Of a stretch of DNA of 64,000 nt, positions 1 to 9,503 are shown one piece after another. The notes under the pieces are model-generated. The model saw nothing but the letters and a program-made list of their open reading frames with translations, was not told the origin of the DNA and searched no databases. Origin of the DNA: Paraburkholderia xenovorans LB400 (GTDB taxonomy: Bacteria; Pseudomonadota; Gammaproteobacteria; Burkholderiales; Burkholderiaceae); NCBI RefSeq assembly GCF_000013645.1, contig NC_007952.1, forward strand, positions 2,604,001-2,668,000, in the 5' to 3' direction. A program made the translations under genes and the position numbers. Each line of letters begins with the position of its first letter. Within the stretch, counting starts at the first letter, position 1.

Positions 1-1611
1 ATGGCCGACGGCTACTCGCGCGTGTCGGGACGCCACGGCGTGGTGATCGGCCAGAACGGCCCGGGCATCAGCAACTGCGTCACGGCGATCGCGGCGGCCT
101 ATTGGGCGCACAGCCCGGTGGTGATCGTCACGCCGGAAGCCGGCACGATGGGCATCGGTCTCGGCGGCTTCCAGGAAGCCAAACAACTGCCCATGTTCCA
201 GGAGTTCACCAAGTACCAGGGCCATGTGACCCATCCGGCGCGCATGGCGGAATTCACGGGCCGCTGCTTCGACCGCGCAATGGCGGAGATGGGACCGACC
301 CAGCTCAATATCCCGCGCGATTACTTCTACGGCCAGGTCAAAGTGGAAATCCCGCAGCCGCAGCGTCTCGATCGCGGCGCGGGCGGTGAGCAGCGCCTGA
401 ACGAAGCGGCCGAGCTGCTCGCGCAAGCCAGATTTCCGGTGATCATTTCCGGCGGCGGCGTGGTGATGGCCGATGCGATCGAAGAGTGCAAGGCGCTCGC
501 CGAACGTCTGAACGCGCCGGTCGTCAACAGCTACCTGCACAACGATTCCTTCCCGGCCAATCATCCGCTGTGGTGCGGCCCGCTCGGCTATCAAGGCTCG
601 AAGGCGGCAATGAAGCTGCTCTCGCGCGCCGACGTCGTGATCGCGCTCGGCTCGCGTCTCGGACCGTTCGGCACGCTGCCGCAGCACGGCCTCGACTACT
701 GGCCGACCAATGCGAAGATCATCCAGATCGACGCCGATCACAAGATGCTCGGCCTCGTGAAGAAAATCTCGGTGGGCATCTGCGGCGACGCGAAGGCCGC
801 CGCTGTCGCACTGACCGAACGCCTCGCCGGACGCACGATTGCAAGCGACGCCACGCGCGAGGAACGCGGCGCTCAGATCGCTGCCGAAAAAGCGGCGTGG
901 GAGAAAGAGCTCGACGAGTGGACGCACGAACGCGACGCCTACAGCCTCGACATGATCGAGGAACAGAAGCACGAGCGCACGCCCGGCGGCGGCGCCTATC
1001 TTCATCCGCGCCAGGTGCTGCGCGAACTGGAAAAGGCCATGCCGGAAGACGTGATGGTGTCGACCGACATCGGCAACATCAACTCGGTGGCCAACAGCTA
1101 TCTGCGCTTCAACAAGCCGCGCAGCTTCTTCGCGGCGATGAGCTGGGGCAATTGCGGCTACGCGTTTCCGACCATCATCGGCGCCAAGGTCGCGGCGCCG
1201 CACCGTCCGGCCGTTTCGTATGCGGGTGACGGCGCATGGGGCATGAGCCTGATGGAAACCATGACCTGCGTGCGCCACAACATTCCGGTGACGGCGGTGG
1301 TGTTCCATAACCGCCAGTGGGGCGCCGAGAAAAAGAACCAGGTGGACTTCTACAATCGCCGCTTCGTGGCGGGCGAGCTTGATAACCAGAGCTTCGCGGC
1401 CATTGCGCGCGCGATGGGCGCCGAGGGCGTCGTGGTGGATCGCCTGGAAGACGTCGGCCCCGCGCTCAAGCGTGCGATCGACGCGCAGATGAACCGCGGC
1501 AAGACCACGATCATCGAGATCATGTGCACCCGTGAACTGGGCGATCCGTTCCGCCGGGACGCACTCTCCAAGCCCGTGCGCATGCTCGACAAGTACAAGG
1601 ACTACGTCTGA
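1..1611 (+). CDS. xsc: sulfoacetaldehyde acetyltransferase (5' end outside window)
   Basis: ThDP-dependent enzyme that converts sulfoacetaldehyde and phosphate to acetyl phosphate and sulfite, the desulfonation step of taurine, isethionate and sulfoacetate breakdown. The 536 visible residues match the Xsc type of the acetolactate-synthase superfamily. They begin inside the N-terminal ThDP-binding domain (GQNGPGISNCVTAIAAAY). The C-terminal ThDP domain shows the GDGAWGMSLMETMT metal-binding stretch and an NRQWGAEKKNQ segment typical of Xsc. Xsc proteins are usually close to 590-600 residues, so roughly 60 N-terminal residues lie left of the window and the ATG at base 1 is unlikely to be the real start. 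The pta and exporter genes downstream complete the pathway, which makes the Xsc call stronger than a generic acetolactate synthase. Confidence 0.93.
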   Translation: MADGYSRVSGRHGVVIGQNGPGISNCVTAIAAAYWAHSPVVIVTPEAGTMGIGLGGFQEAKQLPMFQEFTKYQGHVTHPARMAEFTGRCFDRAMAEMGPTQLNIPRDYFYGQVKVEIPQPQRLDRGAGGEQRLNEAAELLAQARFPVIISGGGVVMADAIEECKALAERLNAPVVNSYLHNDSFPANHPLWCGPLGYQGSKAAMKLLSRADVVIALGSRLGPFGTLPQHGLDYWPTNAKIIQIDADHKMLGLVKKISVGICGDAKAAAVALTERLAGRTIASDATREERGAQIAAEKAAWEKELDEWTHERDAYSLDMIEEQKHERTPGGGAYLHPRQVLRELEKAMPEDVMVSTDIGNINSVANSYLRFNKPRSFFAAMSWGNCGYAFPTIIGAKVAAPHRPAVSYAGDGAWGMSLMETMTCVRHNIPVTAVVFHNRQWGAEKKNQVDFYNRRFVAGELDNQSFAAIARAMGAEGVVVDRLEDVGPALKRAIDAQMNRGKTTIIEIMCTRELGDPFRRDALSKPVRMLDKYKDYV

Positions 1612-1625
1612 GCGTTCAGGCGCCG

Positions 1626-1657
1626 GCGGGCTCCGTACCCAGGCGCACGGAGCCCGC
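1626..1657 (+). terminator. intercistronic hairpin between xsc and pta
   Basis: A perfect 11-bp inverted repeat, GCGGGCTCCGT and ACGGAGCCCGC with a 10-nt loop, starts 14 bases after the xsc stop codon. No run of T follows. It may therefore act as an mRNA-stabilising or attenuating hairpin rather than a full terminator, because pta follows in the same direction and belongs to the same pathway. Confidence 0.45.
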
Positions 1658-1753
1658 AGCGCCCACTGCCCGGAAACAGGGCGTGCCTTGCCGGGCGCTC
1701 TGTCTCCGGCTGCTTTGTTGCGAGTCTCGCGCCCTCCTCGATCGGCCATTGCC

Positions 1754-2791
1754 ATGAAAGCCATCAACCGCATCATTGAACAAGCGCGCCGTTCGCCGAT
1801 GCGCATCGTGCTGAGCGAGGCCGAGGATCCGCGCGTGTTGCAGGCGGCGCAACGCGCGAGCCACGAAGGCATTGCCCGGATTCTGCTCGCGGGCGACGCC
1901 GCGCGCATTCGCGAGGCGGCGGCCCGCTTCGACGTCGATCTGTCCGGGATGGAGCTGGTGGACCCCGCCGCGTCGGCGCTCGCAGCGTCTTATGCCGACG
2001 AACTGTTCGCACTGCGCGGCAACAAAGGCATGACGCCAGAACAGGCGCAGCGCGAAATCCTCAACCCGCTCTGCTTCGCGAACCTGATGGTGCGTCTCGG
2101 CCACGCGGACGGTTCCGTGTCCGGTGCGGTCAACACCACCGCCGAGGTCGTGCGCACCGCGCTCCAGATCATCGGTATCGCGCCTTCGTTCAAGCTCGTG
2201 TCGAGCTTCTTTCTGATGATGCTGTGCGAGCCGTTCCACACGCTCAAAGGCGGCCTGATCTTTTCCGACTGCGCACTGGTGGTGGAACCGGATGCAGGCC
2301 AACTCGCGGAGATTGCAATCGCCGCCGCGGACAGCGCGAAAAGCCTGCTGATGGACGAACCGCGCGTGGCGATGCTGTCGTTTTCGACGAGCGGCAGCGC
2401 CCACCACGCGGCCGTCGACAAAGTGGTCAACGCGACCCACATGGTGCAGGAACGCCGCCCGCATCTCGCGATCGACGGCGACGTGCAACTCGACGCGGCG
2501 ATCGTCTCCGAAATCGCGCTGCGCAAGGTCAAACACTCGCAGGTGGAAGGCCACGCCAACGTGCTGGTGTTTCCGAGCCTGGAAGCCGGCAACATCGGCT
2601 ACAAGCTGGCCGAGCGGATCGGCGGCGCGAAGGCGATCGGCCCCTTGCTGCAAGGCTTGCGCAAGCCGGCCAACGACCTGTCGCGCGGCTGCAGCGCCGA
2701 CGACATCTACTACGTGATCGCCGTCACCGCGGTTCAGGCGCAGGCCGCGCTCACGCATCCCGACGCTCTCCTCACACCGTCCCATTCATGA
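1754..2791 (+). CDS. pta: phosphate acetyltransferase (short form)
   Basis: Transfers the acetyl group of acetyl phosphate, the Xsc product, to CoA, giving acetyl-CoA for central metabolism. The 345-residue protein is the compact Pta form (PTA_PTB domain only), lacking the N-terminal DRTGG and BioD-like domains of the roughly 710-residue enterobacterial enzyme. The start MKAINRIIEQARRSP fits the family N-terminus. An open frame runs further upstream but has no family similarity. The segment SVSGAVNTTAEVVRTALQ and the C-terminal NVLVFPSLEAGNIGYKL are typical of phosphotransacetylases. The stop overlaps the next start (ATGA), indicating translational coupling to the exporter. Confidence 0.93.
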   Translation: MKAINRIIEQARRSPMRIVLSEAEDPRVLQAAQRASHEGIARILLAGDAARIREAAARFDVDLSGMELVDPAASALAASYADELFALRGNKGMTPEQAQREILNPLCFANLMVRLGHADGSVSGAVNTTAEVVRTALQIIGIAPSFKLVSSFFLMMLCEPFHTLKGGLIFSDCALVVEPDAGQLAEIAIAAADSAKSLLMDEPRVAMLSFSTSGSAHHAAVDKVVNATHMVQERRPHLAIDGDVQLDAAIVSEIALRKVKHSQVEGHANVLVFPSLEAGNIGYKLAERIGGAKAIGPLLQGLRKPANDLSRGCSADDIYYVIAVTAVQAQAALTHPDALLTPSHS

Positions 2792-3549
2792 TCGTTCAGA
2801 AGTTGCTGCCTCTGCTCGCACTGATGGGTGTGGCGAGTTATTTTCAAACCATTACGGGCTTCGGCCTCAACATGATCGTCATCGGCGCGGCCAGCGGCCT
2901 CCAGCTGGCGCCGGTGACGAGTCTCGCCGCCTTGCTCAGCCTCGTGACACTCGCCAATAGCGCGACCGCGCTGCCCGGCAAATTTCATCACATCGACTGG
3001 CGCGCGGTAGCGGCCGCCACGCTCGGCGTGCTGCCCTCCGTGGTGGCGGGCGTGCTTGTCCTGAATCTGCTGGGCCATGCGGCGTCCAGCGTGTTGCAAC
3101 TGCTGCTGGGCGCCGTGGTGTTGTACGGCGGCCTGAGCGCGGCACTGCGCCCGGCCCCGCTTGCGCGCCGTTCCGGCGATCGCAGTTTCTTCATCAGCGG
3201 ACTGTTCGGCGGTCTGCTGAGCGGCATGTTCGGCGTATCCGGGCCGCCGTTGATTTTTCAGTTCTATCGTCAGCCGCTCTCGCTCATGCAGATCCGCTAC
3301 GCGCTGATTCTGATTTTCACGGTGAGCTCGATCACGCGTACGCTGTTCTGCGCGTATCAGGGCCAACTCGACGCCGATCTCTGGATGCAGGCCGCGTTCG
3401 CCGTGCCGGTAGTCGCGCTCATGACGATGGTGGCGCGGCAGTATCCGCCGCCGCTGTCGGGGGCGACGACGCGCCGCATCGCGTACGCGATTCTGGTGGT
3501 GATCGGCGCCTCGCTGATTCTGCAGGCGTTGCAGCAGTTGCTCCGCTGA
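2788..3549 (+). CDS. TauE/SafE-family sulfite exporter
   Basis: Integral membrane protein of 253 residues with about eight hydrophobic segments and the two internal repeats of the TauE/SafE family (PF01925). The N-terminal repeat contains YFQTITGFGLNMIVIGA and the second SGLFGGLLSGMFGVSGPP, the glycine-rich half-repeat signature. Its start overlaps the pta stop by four bases. In xsc-pta operons this exporter probably removes the sulfite released by Xsc. The substrate is inferred from context, since family members also move other sulfur compounds. The gene ends 21 bp from the convergent cobT-like gene. Confidence 0.85.
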   Translation: MIVQKLLPLLALMGVASYFQTITGFGLNMIVIGAASGLQLAPVTSLAALLSLVTLANSATALPGKFHHIDWRAVAAATLGVLPSVVAGVLVLNLLGHAASSVLQLLLGAVVLYGGLSAALRPAPLARRSGDRSFFISGLFGGLLSGMFGVSGPPLIFQFYRQPLSLMQIRYALILIFTVSSITRTLFCAYQGQLDADLWMQAAFAVPVVALMTMVARQYPPPLSGATTRRIAYAILVVIGASLILQALQQLLR

Positions 3550-3570
3550 CGCGCGGGCCTGACAGCCACG

Positions 3571-5295
3571 CTACCGGCGCGCGCCGATCCATCCGGCGAG
3601 TTCGCCGAACAGCGCCATGTCAGGCGGCGCGGACAGATCGACGGCAAGACAACGGCGGTAGTACGGACTGAGATCGAGTCCGACGCCAAGGCCGAGCAAT
3701 TCGACGTCGCGTGCGGCTTCGTTGCGCGCTACCACCTGTTTCAGGTGATTGTCGAGGTAGTAGCTGTCGTTGACCTGGGCGGTCGCGCTGTCCATCGGAC
3801 TGCCGTCCGAGATCACGACGAGGATGCGCCGCGCCTCGCCACGCGCCCGCAGCCGCGTGCAGGCCCAGTCGACCGCTTCGCCGTCCACGCCCTCGCGGAA
3901 CAGATCGGCCTTGAACAACGCGGCAATGTCGGCGCGAGCGCGCCGCCAGCTCGTCGCGGCATCCTTGAAGACGAGATGGGCGATTTCGTTGAGCCGGCCC
4001 GGATGATGCGGCCGGCCGGCGGCCAGCCAGTCGAGCCGGGCGCGGCCGCCGTTCCATGCGCCGGTCGAGAAACCCAGCACCTCGCTCGCCACACCGGCCT
4101 GATCGAGCGCGCGCGTGAGCACATCGACCAGCATCGCCACCGGCTCGATATACGTTCGCATGGACCCCGAACAATCGATGAGAAAGCTCACCACGCAATC
4201 CGCGAGCGGCGTGTGCCGTTCGAGCAGGAACAGACGCCGCTCGGCCGGCGAACTGACCAGTTGCGCGAGACGCCGCCCGTCGATACGGCCGTGCTCCTCG
4301 CCGAACGACCAGCCATCGCGTTGCGGCACCGCGAGCGCCGCCTTCAGCGCATACGCGAGCCGCGGCACGTTGATGCGTTGCGCGGCGATCCGCTTGTCGA
4401 GCTGGTCGCGATAGCCGGCAAGCAGTTCGCTCCGGATCCGCGAGCCCGGCGCCAGCTCGCGGTCGTAGCGCGTGGTGTACGCGAGGTAGCGATGCCCGGC
4501 GTCGCGCAGAACACGGCTGTCGCCGGTGGCGGCGAGACCCATGTCGACCTGCTCGCCTTCGTCGGTATCGAACCAGAGCGCGAACATGGCGCGCACGGCT
4601 TCGTCGTCTTCCGGCGCCTGCCCGTCTTCTTCGACAGACTGCGCACGGGCGTCACGCATCATCTGGCTGACGAGCCGGGCCAGTTCGAGCGCATGAACCG
4701 CGAACTCGCCCTGCTCCGTTCGATGCCGGCGCAACCCCGCCAGCGGCACGCCCAGGCTCGGCGTGACCGCGGCGCGGGTGGCTTCGATCAGGCCTTCCGT
4801 CTCTTCCAGCACGGGCCAGCCCGACAGGCGTGACCAGACGATCTGGGCCACCGTGTAAAGCAGAATGCCGAGATGCCCGTCGGCCAGTCCGGCACGATGG
4901 AAAGAGCGCGACCAGGTTTCGAAGCGGCGGCGCAAATTCTGCGCAAGCCCCGGCATGCCGACGGGCGCGAGCGCTTCGCAACGCAACTGCTCGAACAGTT
5001 CGAACAGGAGTCGTTCGAACGGTTCAGCGGGACACAAGCTCGCATGGAGAGCGGCATCGGAATGGGTGACGCGCAACGCGGCGCCGTCCGCCGCGCCGCG
5101 CAGGGAAACCAGGTCGTCGAGCTGCGCGTCCGTGCGCAAATGCGGCGCATGAAAAGGCAGCGGCCGCAAGCCGCGGTACAGACGGCCGCCACGGTAATGC
5201 AGCGCGGCGTCCCCGGTCAACGCGCGCACCGTCGCCGCGCACAGGTTCTGACGCTGCTCCGCGCGGCGGGTGGCCTGCCGCGGCGCTGCGGTCAT
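3571..5295 (-). CDS. cobT: CobT-like cobaltochelatase subunit (VWA domain)
   Basis: A 574-residue protein with a C-terminal von Willebrand A domain carrying an intact MIDAS motif (DCSGSM, residues 374-379) and an acidic stretch near residue 222 (VEEDGQAPEDDEA). This is the architecture of CobT, the partner of AAA+ CobS that drives CobN in aerobic cobalt insertion into hydrogenobyrinate diamide. The ATG at 5295 overlaps the cobS stop by four bases; a longer open frame upstream is the antisense-side remainder of cobS and was discarded. No cobN lies nearby. CobST-type pairs also work with other chelatases or metalloproteins, so the exact client is inferred. Confidence 0.8.
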   Translation of the reverse strand: MTAAPRQATRRAEQRQNLCAATVRALTGDAALHYRGGRLYRGLRPLPFHAPHLRTDAQLDDLVSLRGAADGAALRVTHSDAALHASLCPAEPFERLLFELFEQLRCEALAPVGMPGLAQNLRRRFETWSRSFHRAGLADGHLGILLYTVAQIVWSRLSGWPVLEETEGLIEATRAAVTPSLGVPLAGLRRHRTEQGEFAVHALELARLVSQMMRDARAQSVEEDGQAPEDDEAVRAMFALWFDTDEGEQVDMGLAATGDSRVLRDAGHRYLAYTTRYDRELAPGSRIRSELLAGYRDQLDKRIAAQRINVPRLAYALKAALAVPQRDGWSFGEEHGRIDGRRLAQLVSSPAERRLFLLERHTPLADCVVSFLIDCSGSMRTYIEPVAMLVDVLTRALDQAGVASEVLGFSTGAWNGGRARLDWLAAGRPHHPGRLNEIAHLVFKDAATSWRRARADIAALFKADLFREGVDGEAVDWACTRLRARGEARRILVVISDGSPMDSATAQVNDSYYLDNHLKQVVARNEAARDVELLGLGVGLDLSPYYRRCLAVDLSAPPDMALFGELAGWIGARR

Positions 5296-6281
5296 GGCGC
5301 CGCCGTCGGGCGCGCGGCGCGCTCCGCCACGCTGTCCAGCTCCCTGTCGAAGCAGCGCTGGAAATACTCGGCCACGATGGGCCGTTCGGCCTCGTCGCAT
5401 TTGTTGACGAAGGTCAGGCGAAACGCCATGCCCGGATCGCGGAAAATCTGGCAGTTCTCCGCCCAGTCGATCACCGTGCGCGGCGACATCAGCGTGGACA
5501 GATCGCCGGCGGCAAAGCCTTTGCGCGTCAGTTCCGCGACGCTGATCATCGACTCGAGCAGCGCGCGGCCGGCCTCGTCGGCAAGCTGCGGCACACGCGC
5601 CAGCACGATGCCGGCTTCCTCGGCGCGCGGCAGGTAGTTGAGCGTGGCCACGACGTTCCAGCGGTCCATCTGCGCGTGATTCAACAACTGCGTGCCGTGG
5701 TACATCCCGTTCAGATTACCGAGCCCGACCGTATTGGTCGTGGCGAACAGCCGGAAATAAGGATGCGGATGAATCACGCGATTCTGATCGAGCAGCGTGA
5801 ATTTGCCGTCGCGCTCAAGAATGCGCTGGATCACGAACATCACGTCGGGACGGCCGGCGTCGTATTCGTCGAAGATCAGCGCCATAGGCCGTTGCAGCGC
5901 CCAGGGCACGATGCCTTCCTGGAACTCCGTGACCTGCAGGTCGTCGCGCACGATGATGGCGTCTTTGCCCACCAGGTCGAGACGGCTGATATGCCCGTCC
6001 AGATTCACACGCACGCACGGCCAGTTGAGCCGGGCCGCGACCTGTTCGATGTGAGTCGATTTGCCCGTGCCGTGCAGGCCCTGCACCATCACGCGGCGCT
6101 CGCGCATGAAGCCGGCGAGAATGGCCAGCGTCACTTCAGGATTGAAGCGGTACGCCTCGTCGATTTCCGGAACGTGGTCATCGCGTTCGCTAAAGGCCGG
6201 CACCATCAAGCCTGAATCGATGCCAAACAGCGTGCGCACCGCGACCATCCGGTCCGGTTTGCCTGTCACGATATCGGTCAC
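5292..6281 (-). CDS. cobS: CobS-like AAA+ ATPase of cobaltochelatase
   Basis: MoxR-type AAA+ ATPase of 329 residues. Walker A is GLHGTGKST (residues 68-76) and Walker B LIFDEYD (135-141). Long blocks around the nucleotide site (for example HIEQVAARLNWPCVRVNLDG) are the same as I recall in rhizobial CobS, so this is a true CobS rather than a generic MoxR protein. CobS and CobT form the ATP-hydrolysing module of aerobic cobaltochelatase in the cytoplasm. The gene is first in a two-gene operon with cobT. It starts 111 bp from the end of the permease gene, which has its own upstream spacer. Confidence 0.87.
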   Translation of the reverse strand: MTDIVTGKPDRMVAVRTLFGIDSGLMVPAFSERDDHVPEIDEAYRFNPEVTLAILAGFMRERRVMVQGLHGTGKSTHIEQVAARLNWPCVRVNLDGHISRLDLVGKDAIIVRDDLQVTEFQEGIVPWALQRPMALIFDEYDAGRPDVMFVIQRILERDGKFTLLDQNRVIHPHPYFRLFATTNTVGLGNLNGMYHGTQLLNHAQMDRWNVVATLNYLPRAEEAGIVLARVPQLADEAGRALLESMISVAELTRKGFAAGDLSTLMSPRTVIDWAENCQIFRDPGMAFRLTFVNKCDEAERPIVAEYFQRCFDRELDSVAERAARPTAAP

Positions 6282-6392
6282 TACGGTCTCCTCCGCACTT
6301 CGCCACGACGGTGGCCGACGCCCGGTCAGGCGGCGCGGCCTCGCCGGTTCATCATACGCACTTTCTTTTTTCGATACAATTCATCTCGTTTT

Positions 6393-7823
6393 TTATCGAT
6401 GATGATGCCGGTACTCGACCGTCTCCGGCTCGCCGGGCATCGCGTCGCTCCGGCGCCCTCGCAGCGGATAGGCGAGCAGCAGCACGCCCAGACTCGCGAC
6501 CCCGAACCATAGCGGCTGGCGCTGCTCCGGAATGAAGGCCATCGCAACCAGAATGCCGACCATGCCGATAATGGAAACCCACGTGAGGTACGGATAGCAC
6601 CACATCCTCACCCGAAGTGTCTGCGGCGCATCCCGCTCGATCCGGGCCCGCAGTTTCAGTTGCGAGATCGCAATCAGCACATAGACGAAAATCGCCACCG
6701 TGCCGTACGAATTCACGAGAAACGCGAACACCGTATCCGGCGAGACATACGACATTACGACCGACGCATAGCCGAATACGGTGCCGATCAGAATCGCGCG
6801 CACCGGCACGCCACGCCGGTTGACCCTGGCGAGCGCGGCGGGCGCGTCGCCGTGGCGGGTCAGCGCGAAGATCATCCGCGACGCCGCATAGAGTCCCGAA
6901 TTGAGCGCCGACAGCACCGCGGTGAGCACGATGGCGTTCATGACGCTGGCGGCGGCGGGAATACCCATTGCGTCGAGCGCGCTCACATACGGCGTCGCCA
7001 TCTTCGGCGAGTTCCACGGCACGAGCGCGACGACGAGCAGGATCGAGCCCACGTAAAAAACCAGCACGCGCGTGATCACCGAGTTGGTCGCCCTGGCGAC
7101 GGCCTTCGCGGGCTCCTGTGCCTCGGCTGCCGCAATGGTGACGATTTCCGCTCCGAAGTAAAAACCCGTGGCGGCGACCGCGCCGCTCAGTACCGGTCCG
7201 ATTCCTTTGGGCATCAGGCCGCCGTGTGAGAACAGCGTCGGCAGCACCTCCGTGACGTGCTTCGACGCGGGCCACAGTCCCAGCACGTACATGCTGCCGA
7301 GAAACAGAAACACCATGATCGCCGCGACCTTGATCGACGCGAACCAGAACTCGAATTCACCGTAACTGCCGACCGAGACCAGGTTGGTTGCAGTGAGCGT
7401 CACGAGCAATACGAGACTGATCGCCCACGCGGGGACATCGGGCAACCAGAACTGCACCAGTTTCGCCCCCGCGACGGCCTCCACCGCCACGACGATGACC
7501 CAGAAATACCAGTACATCCAGCCGGTCAGAAAGCCGGCCAGATTGCCGCAGGCGCGTTTGCCGCCGAACGCGAGCCGCGCGTATTCATAGAACGAGCCGA
7601 CGGCCGGCATCGCGCAGGCCATTTCGCCGAGCATCCGCATAACCAGCACCACCAGCGCGCCGGTAATCAGAAACGACAACACCGCCGCGGGGCCGGCCTG
7701 CTGCACGACCACCCCGCTGCCCACGAAGAGCCCCGCGCCGATCACGCCGCCGAGGGCGATCATCGTCATGTGGCGCTGCTTGAGGCCCGCCTTCAATTCC
7801 GTTGTCTCTGTAGATCGCTGCAT
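6393..7823 (-). CDS. APC-family amino-acid permease (GabP/AnsP/CycA type)
   Basis: Twelve-span proton-coupled amino-acid transporter of 476 residues in the amino acid/polyamine/organocation superfamily. The first helix holds the signature ALGGVIGAGLFVGSG, and the protein begins with a charged leader ending LKAGLKQRHMTM as in GABA, asparagine and D-serine permeases. The ATG at 7823 has a strong GGAGGTG ribosome site four bases upstream and is preferred over an ATG at 7844. It is the last gene of a same-strand group with an FAD amine/amino-acid oxidase-like enzyme, so the substrate may be an amino acid or polyamine derivative such as GABA. The substrate cannot be read from sequence. Confidence 0.85.
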   Translation of the reverse strand: MQRSTETTELKAGLKQRHMTMIALGGVIGAGLFVGSGVVVQQAGPAAVLSFLITGALVVLVMRMLGEMACAMPAVGSFYEYARLAFGGKRACGNLAGFLTGWMYWYFWVIVVAVEAVAGAKLVQFWLPDVPAWAISLVLLVTLTATNLVSVGSYGEFEFWFASIKVAAIMVFLFLGSMYVLGLWPASKHVTEVLPTLFSHGGLMPKGIGPVLSGAVAATGFYFGAEIVTIAAAEAQEPAKAVARATNSVITRVLVFYVGSILLVVALVPWNSPKMATPYVSALDAMGIPAAASVMNAIVLTAVLSALNSGLYAASRMIFALTRHGDAPAALARVNRRGVPVRAILIGTVFGYASVVMSYVSPDTVFAFLVNSYGTVAIFVYVLIAISQLKLRARIERDAPQTLRVRMWCYPYLTWVSIIGMVGILVAMAFIPEQRQPLWFGVASLGVLLLAYPLRGRRSDAMPGEPETVEYRHHHR

Positions 7824-8071
7824 GTCACCTCCACGTTCCATCATCCGCTCGCGAGCCGGGCCGGTCTGCCTGCGCAGCCGCCGGGGTCACGACGTCTTCA
7901 ATACCGGATGGGGCGAGGACGCTTCCGCGTCTCGCCAGATAGATTTGTTATGACGTACCGCACGACGCGGGCGCATGGTGCAAGCGTGCACCGTTTGCCC
8001 CATGCGGTCGGCCTTATCCGAACCGCGCGCGGCATGCCGCGCGGGCAACCGGCTGCGTGCCGCGCGCCGCG

Positions 8072-9490
8072 TCAGGGTTTCTCGTCGCGGCGAAAATAGA
8101 GTTGATACAGCATCCGCTGGCCGATTCGCCGGAACGGCGCGAACGGATGTCCGGGCAAAGGCGACGTGAAGATCGGCAAGGTCTGCTTCGCGCCCTTTCC
8201 GGCAATGCGTTCGGCGAGCCGGCGGCCGGCCTGCTGCGAATACGACACGCCGTTGCCGCCGTAGCCGAGCGCGTAGTAGACCGTCTGCATGGGATCCGGC
8301 TGATACACGCGCGGCATCATGTCGTGGCTGACGTCCACCCAGCCCCACCATGAATAGTCGATCGTCACGCCGCGCAAGGCGGGAAACTTGCGGACCATGC
8401 CTTCCACCAGCAGATCGTAGTGGCGCGAATTCGGCGCGTCGGCGCCGGTGATCGCGGAACGGCTGCCGATCTGCAAACGGTTGTCCGGCAGGAAGCGATA
8501 GTAGAAGCGCAACGTGCGCGTATCGGTGAGCACCTGGGTCGTGCGAAAGTTGCACGCGGCGATTTCCTGTTTCGTGAGCGGGCGCGTGACCATCGAATTC
8601 GACAGGATCGGCATGATGCGGCTGCGCAGCGAAGCGTGCAGCGTTTGCGCCGTGTACGCACCGGTCGCGATGCCGACCGCACGCGCACGCACGGTGCCGC
8701 CGGGCGTACGCAAATGATGCACGCCGTTGATGGTTTCCCAGCCGAGCACGGGGCTCGCCGGATGCACCCTGGCGCCCGCTTCGCGGGCAAGCCGCAGGTA
8801 GCCGAACGCGAGCTTCAGCGCATGAATGCCGATGCCCTCCGGCTCGTGAAGCGCCCCGGCCGCCTCGGCGTCGTTGACATAGTCGCGCTGGAGCGTGCGC
8901 TTGTCGATCAGTTCGGACGGGTAGCCGAACACGTCTTTCCACACCTTCGCCTCGGCTGCCAGCTTCTGCATGATGCGCGGGCGGTGCGCAATCAGAAAGT
9001 GGCCGCCCGGTTGCGGATCGCAATCGATCTGCGCGATCAGCGACTTGAAGTTATCGAACCCTTCCTGAATTTCATCGTGCATTTTCAATGCGACGTCTTT
9101 ACCCCAGCGCTCGATCCATTGGGAACGCGACAGCCGGCCCGAGGCGTTCTGACCTTGCCCGCCGTTGCGGCTGCTGCAACCCCAGCTCGTCTTGTTGGCT
9201 TCCAGCACGACCGCCTTGATGCCGTGCTCCCGCGCGAGGCAAAGCGCGGTGGCGAGGCCGGTGTAGCCGCCGCCGATGATCGCCACGTCCACGTCGACGT
9301 CGGCCGTGATCGGGCCGTCGTCTTCGGGCGGCGTGCCCGCGGTCGCGACCCAGTAGGTGGGCGCGTATTGCTTGCCCCAGCCGGGGCCTGGCGACACCAG
9401 CGGGTCGTACGCCGGATCGTAGCGCGTATCGTCATCGCGGCCGGACGGCAGCATGCCTTGCGCGACGCGTTCGATTTCACTGTGCTCCAT
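8072..9490 (-). CDS. FAD-dependent oxidoreductase, gamma-glutamylputrescine oxidase/DadA type
   Basis: A 472-residue DAO-family flavoprotein. The dinucleotide fold is DVAIIGGGYTGLATAL, preceded by about 65 residues with YAPTYWVATAG, an arrangement seen in PuuB-type gamma-glutamylputrescine oxidases and related enzymes. The motif SSRNGGQGQNASGR follows, as in PuuB relatives. The C-terminal FAD loop is ALGYGGNGVSYSQQAGRRLA. Such enzymes oxidise amines or secondary amino groups, giving an aldehyde or keto product, ammonia and peroxide. The SnoaL-like gene ends only 13 bp upstream, so the two are probably co-transcribed, and a permease follows downstream. The substrate is not determined; polyamine-derived compounds are the best guess. 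Confidence 0.8.
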   Translation of the reverse strand: MEHSEIERVAQGMLPSGRDDDTRYDPAYDPLVSPGPGWGKQYAPTYWVATAGTPPEDDGPITADVDVDVAIIGGGYTGLATALCLAREHGIKAVVLEANKTSWGCSSRNGGQGQNASGRLSRSQWIERWGKDVALKMHDEIQEGFDNFKSLIAQIDCDPQPGGHFLIAHRPRIMQKLAAEAKVWKDVFGYPSELIDKRTLQRDYVNDAEAAGALHEPEGIGIHALKLAFGYLRLAREAGARVHPASPVLGWETINGVHHLRTPGGTVRARAVGIATGAYTAQTLHASLRSRIMPILSNSMVTRPLTKQEIAACNFRTTQVLTDTRTLRFYYRFLPDNRLQIGSRSAITGADAPNSRHYDLLVEGMVRKFPALRGVTIDYSWWGWVDVSHDMMPRVYQPDPMQTVYYALGYGGNGVSYSQQAGRRLAERIAGKGAKQTLPIFTSPLPGHPFAPFRRIGQRMLYQLYFRRDEKP

Positions 9491-9503
9491 GTGAAGCTCC
9501 CGG

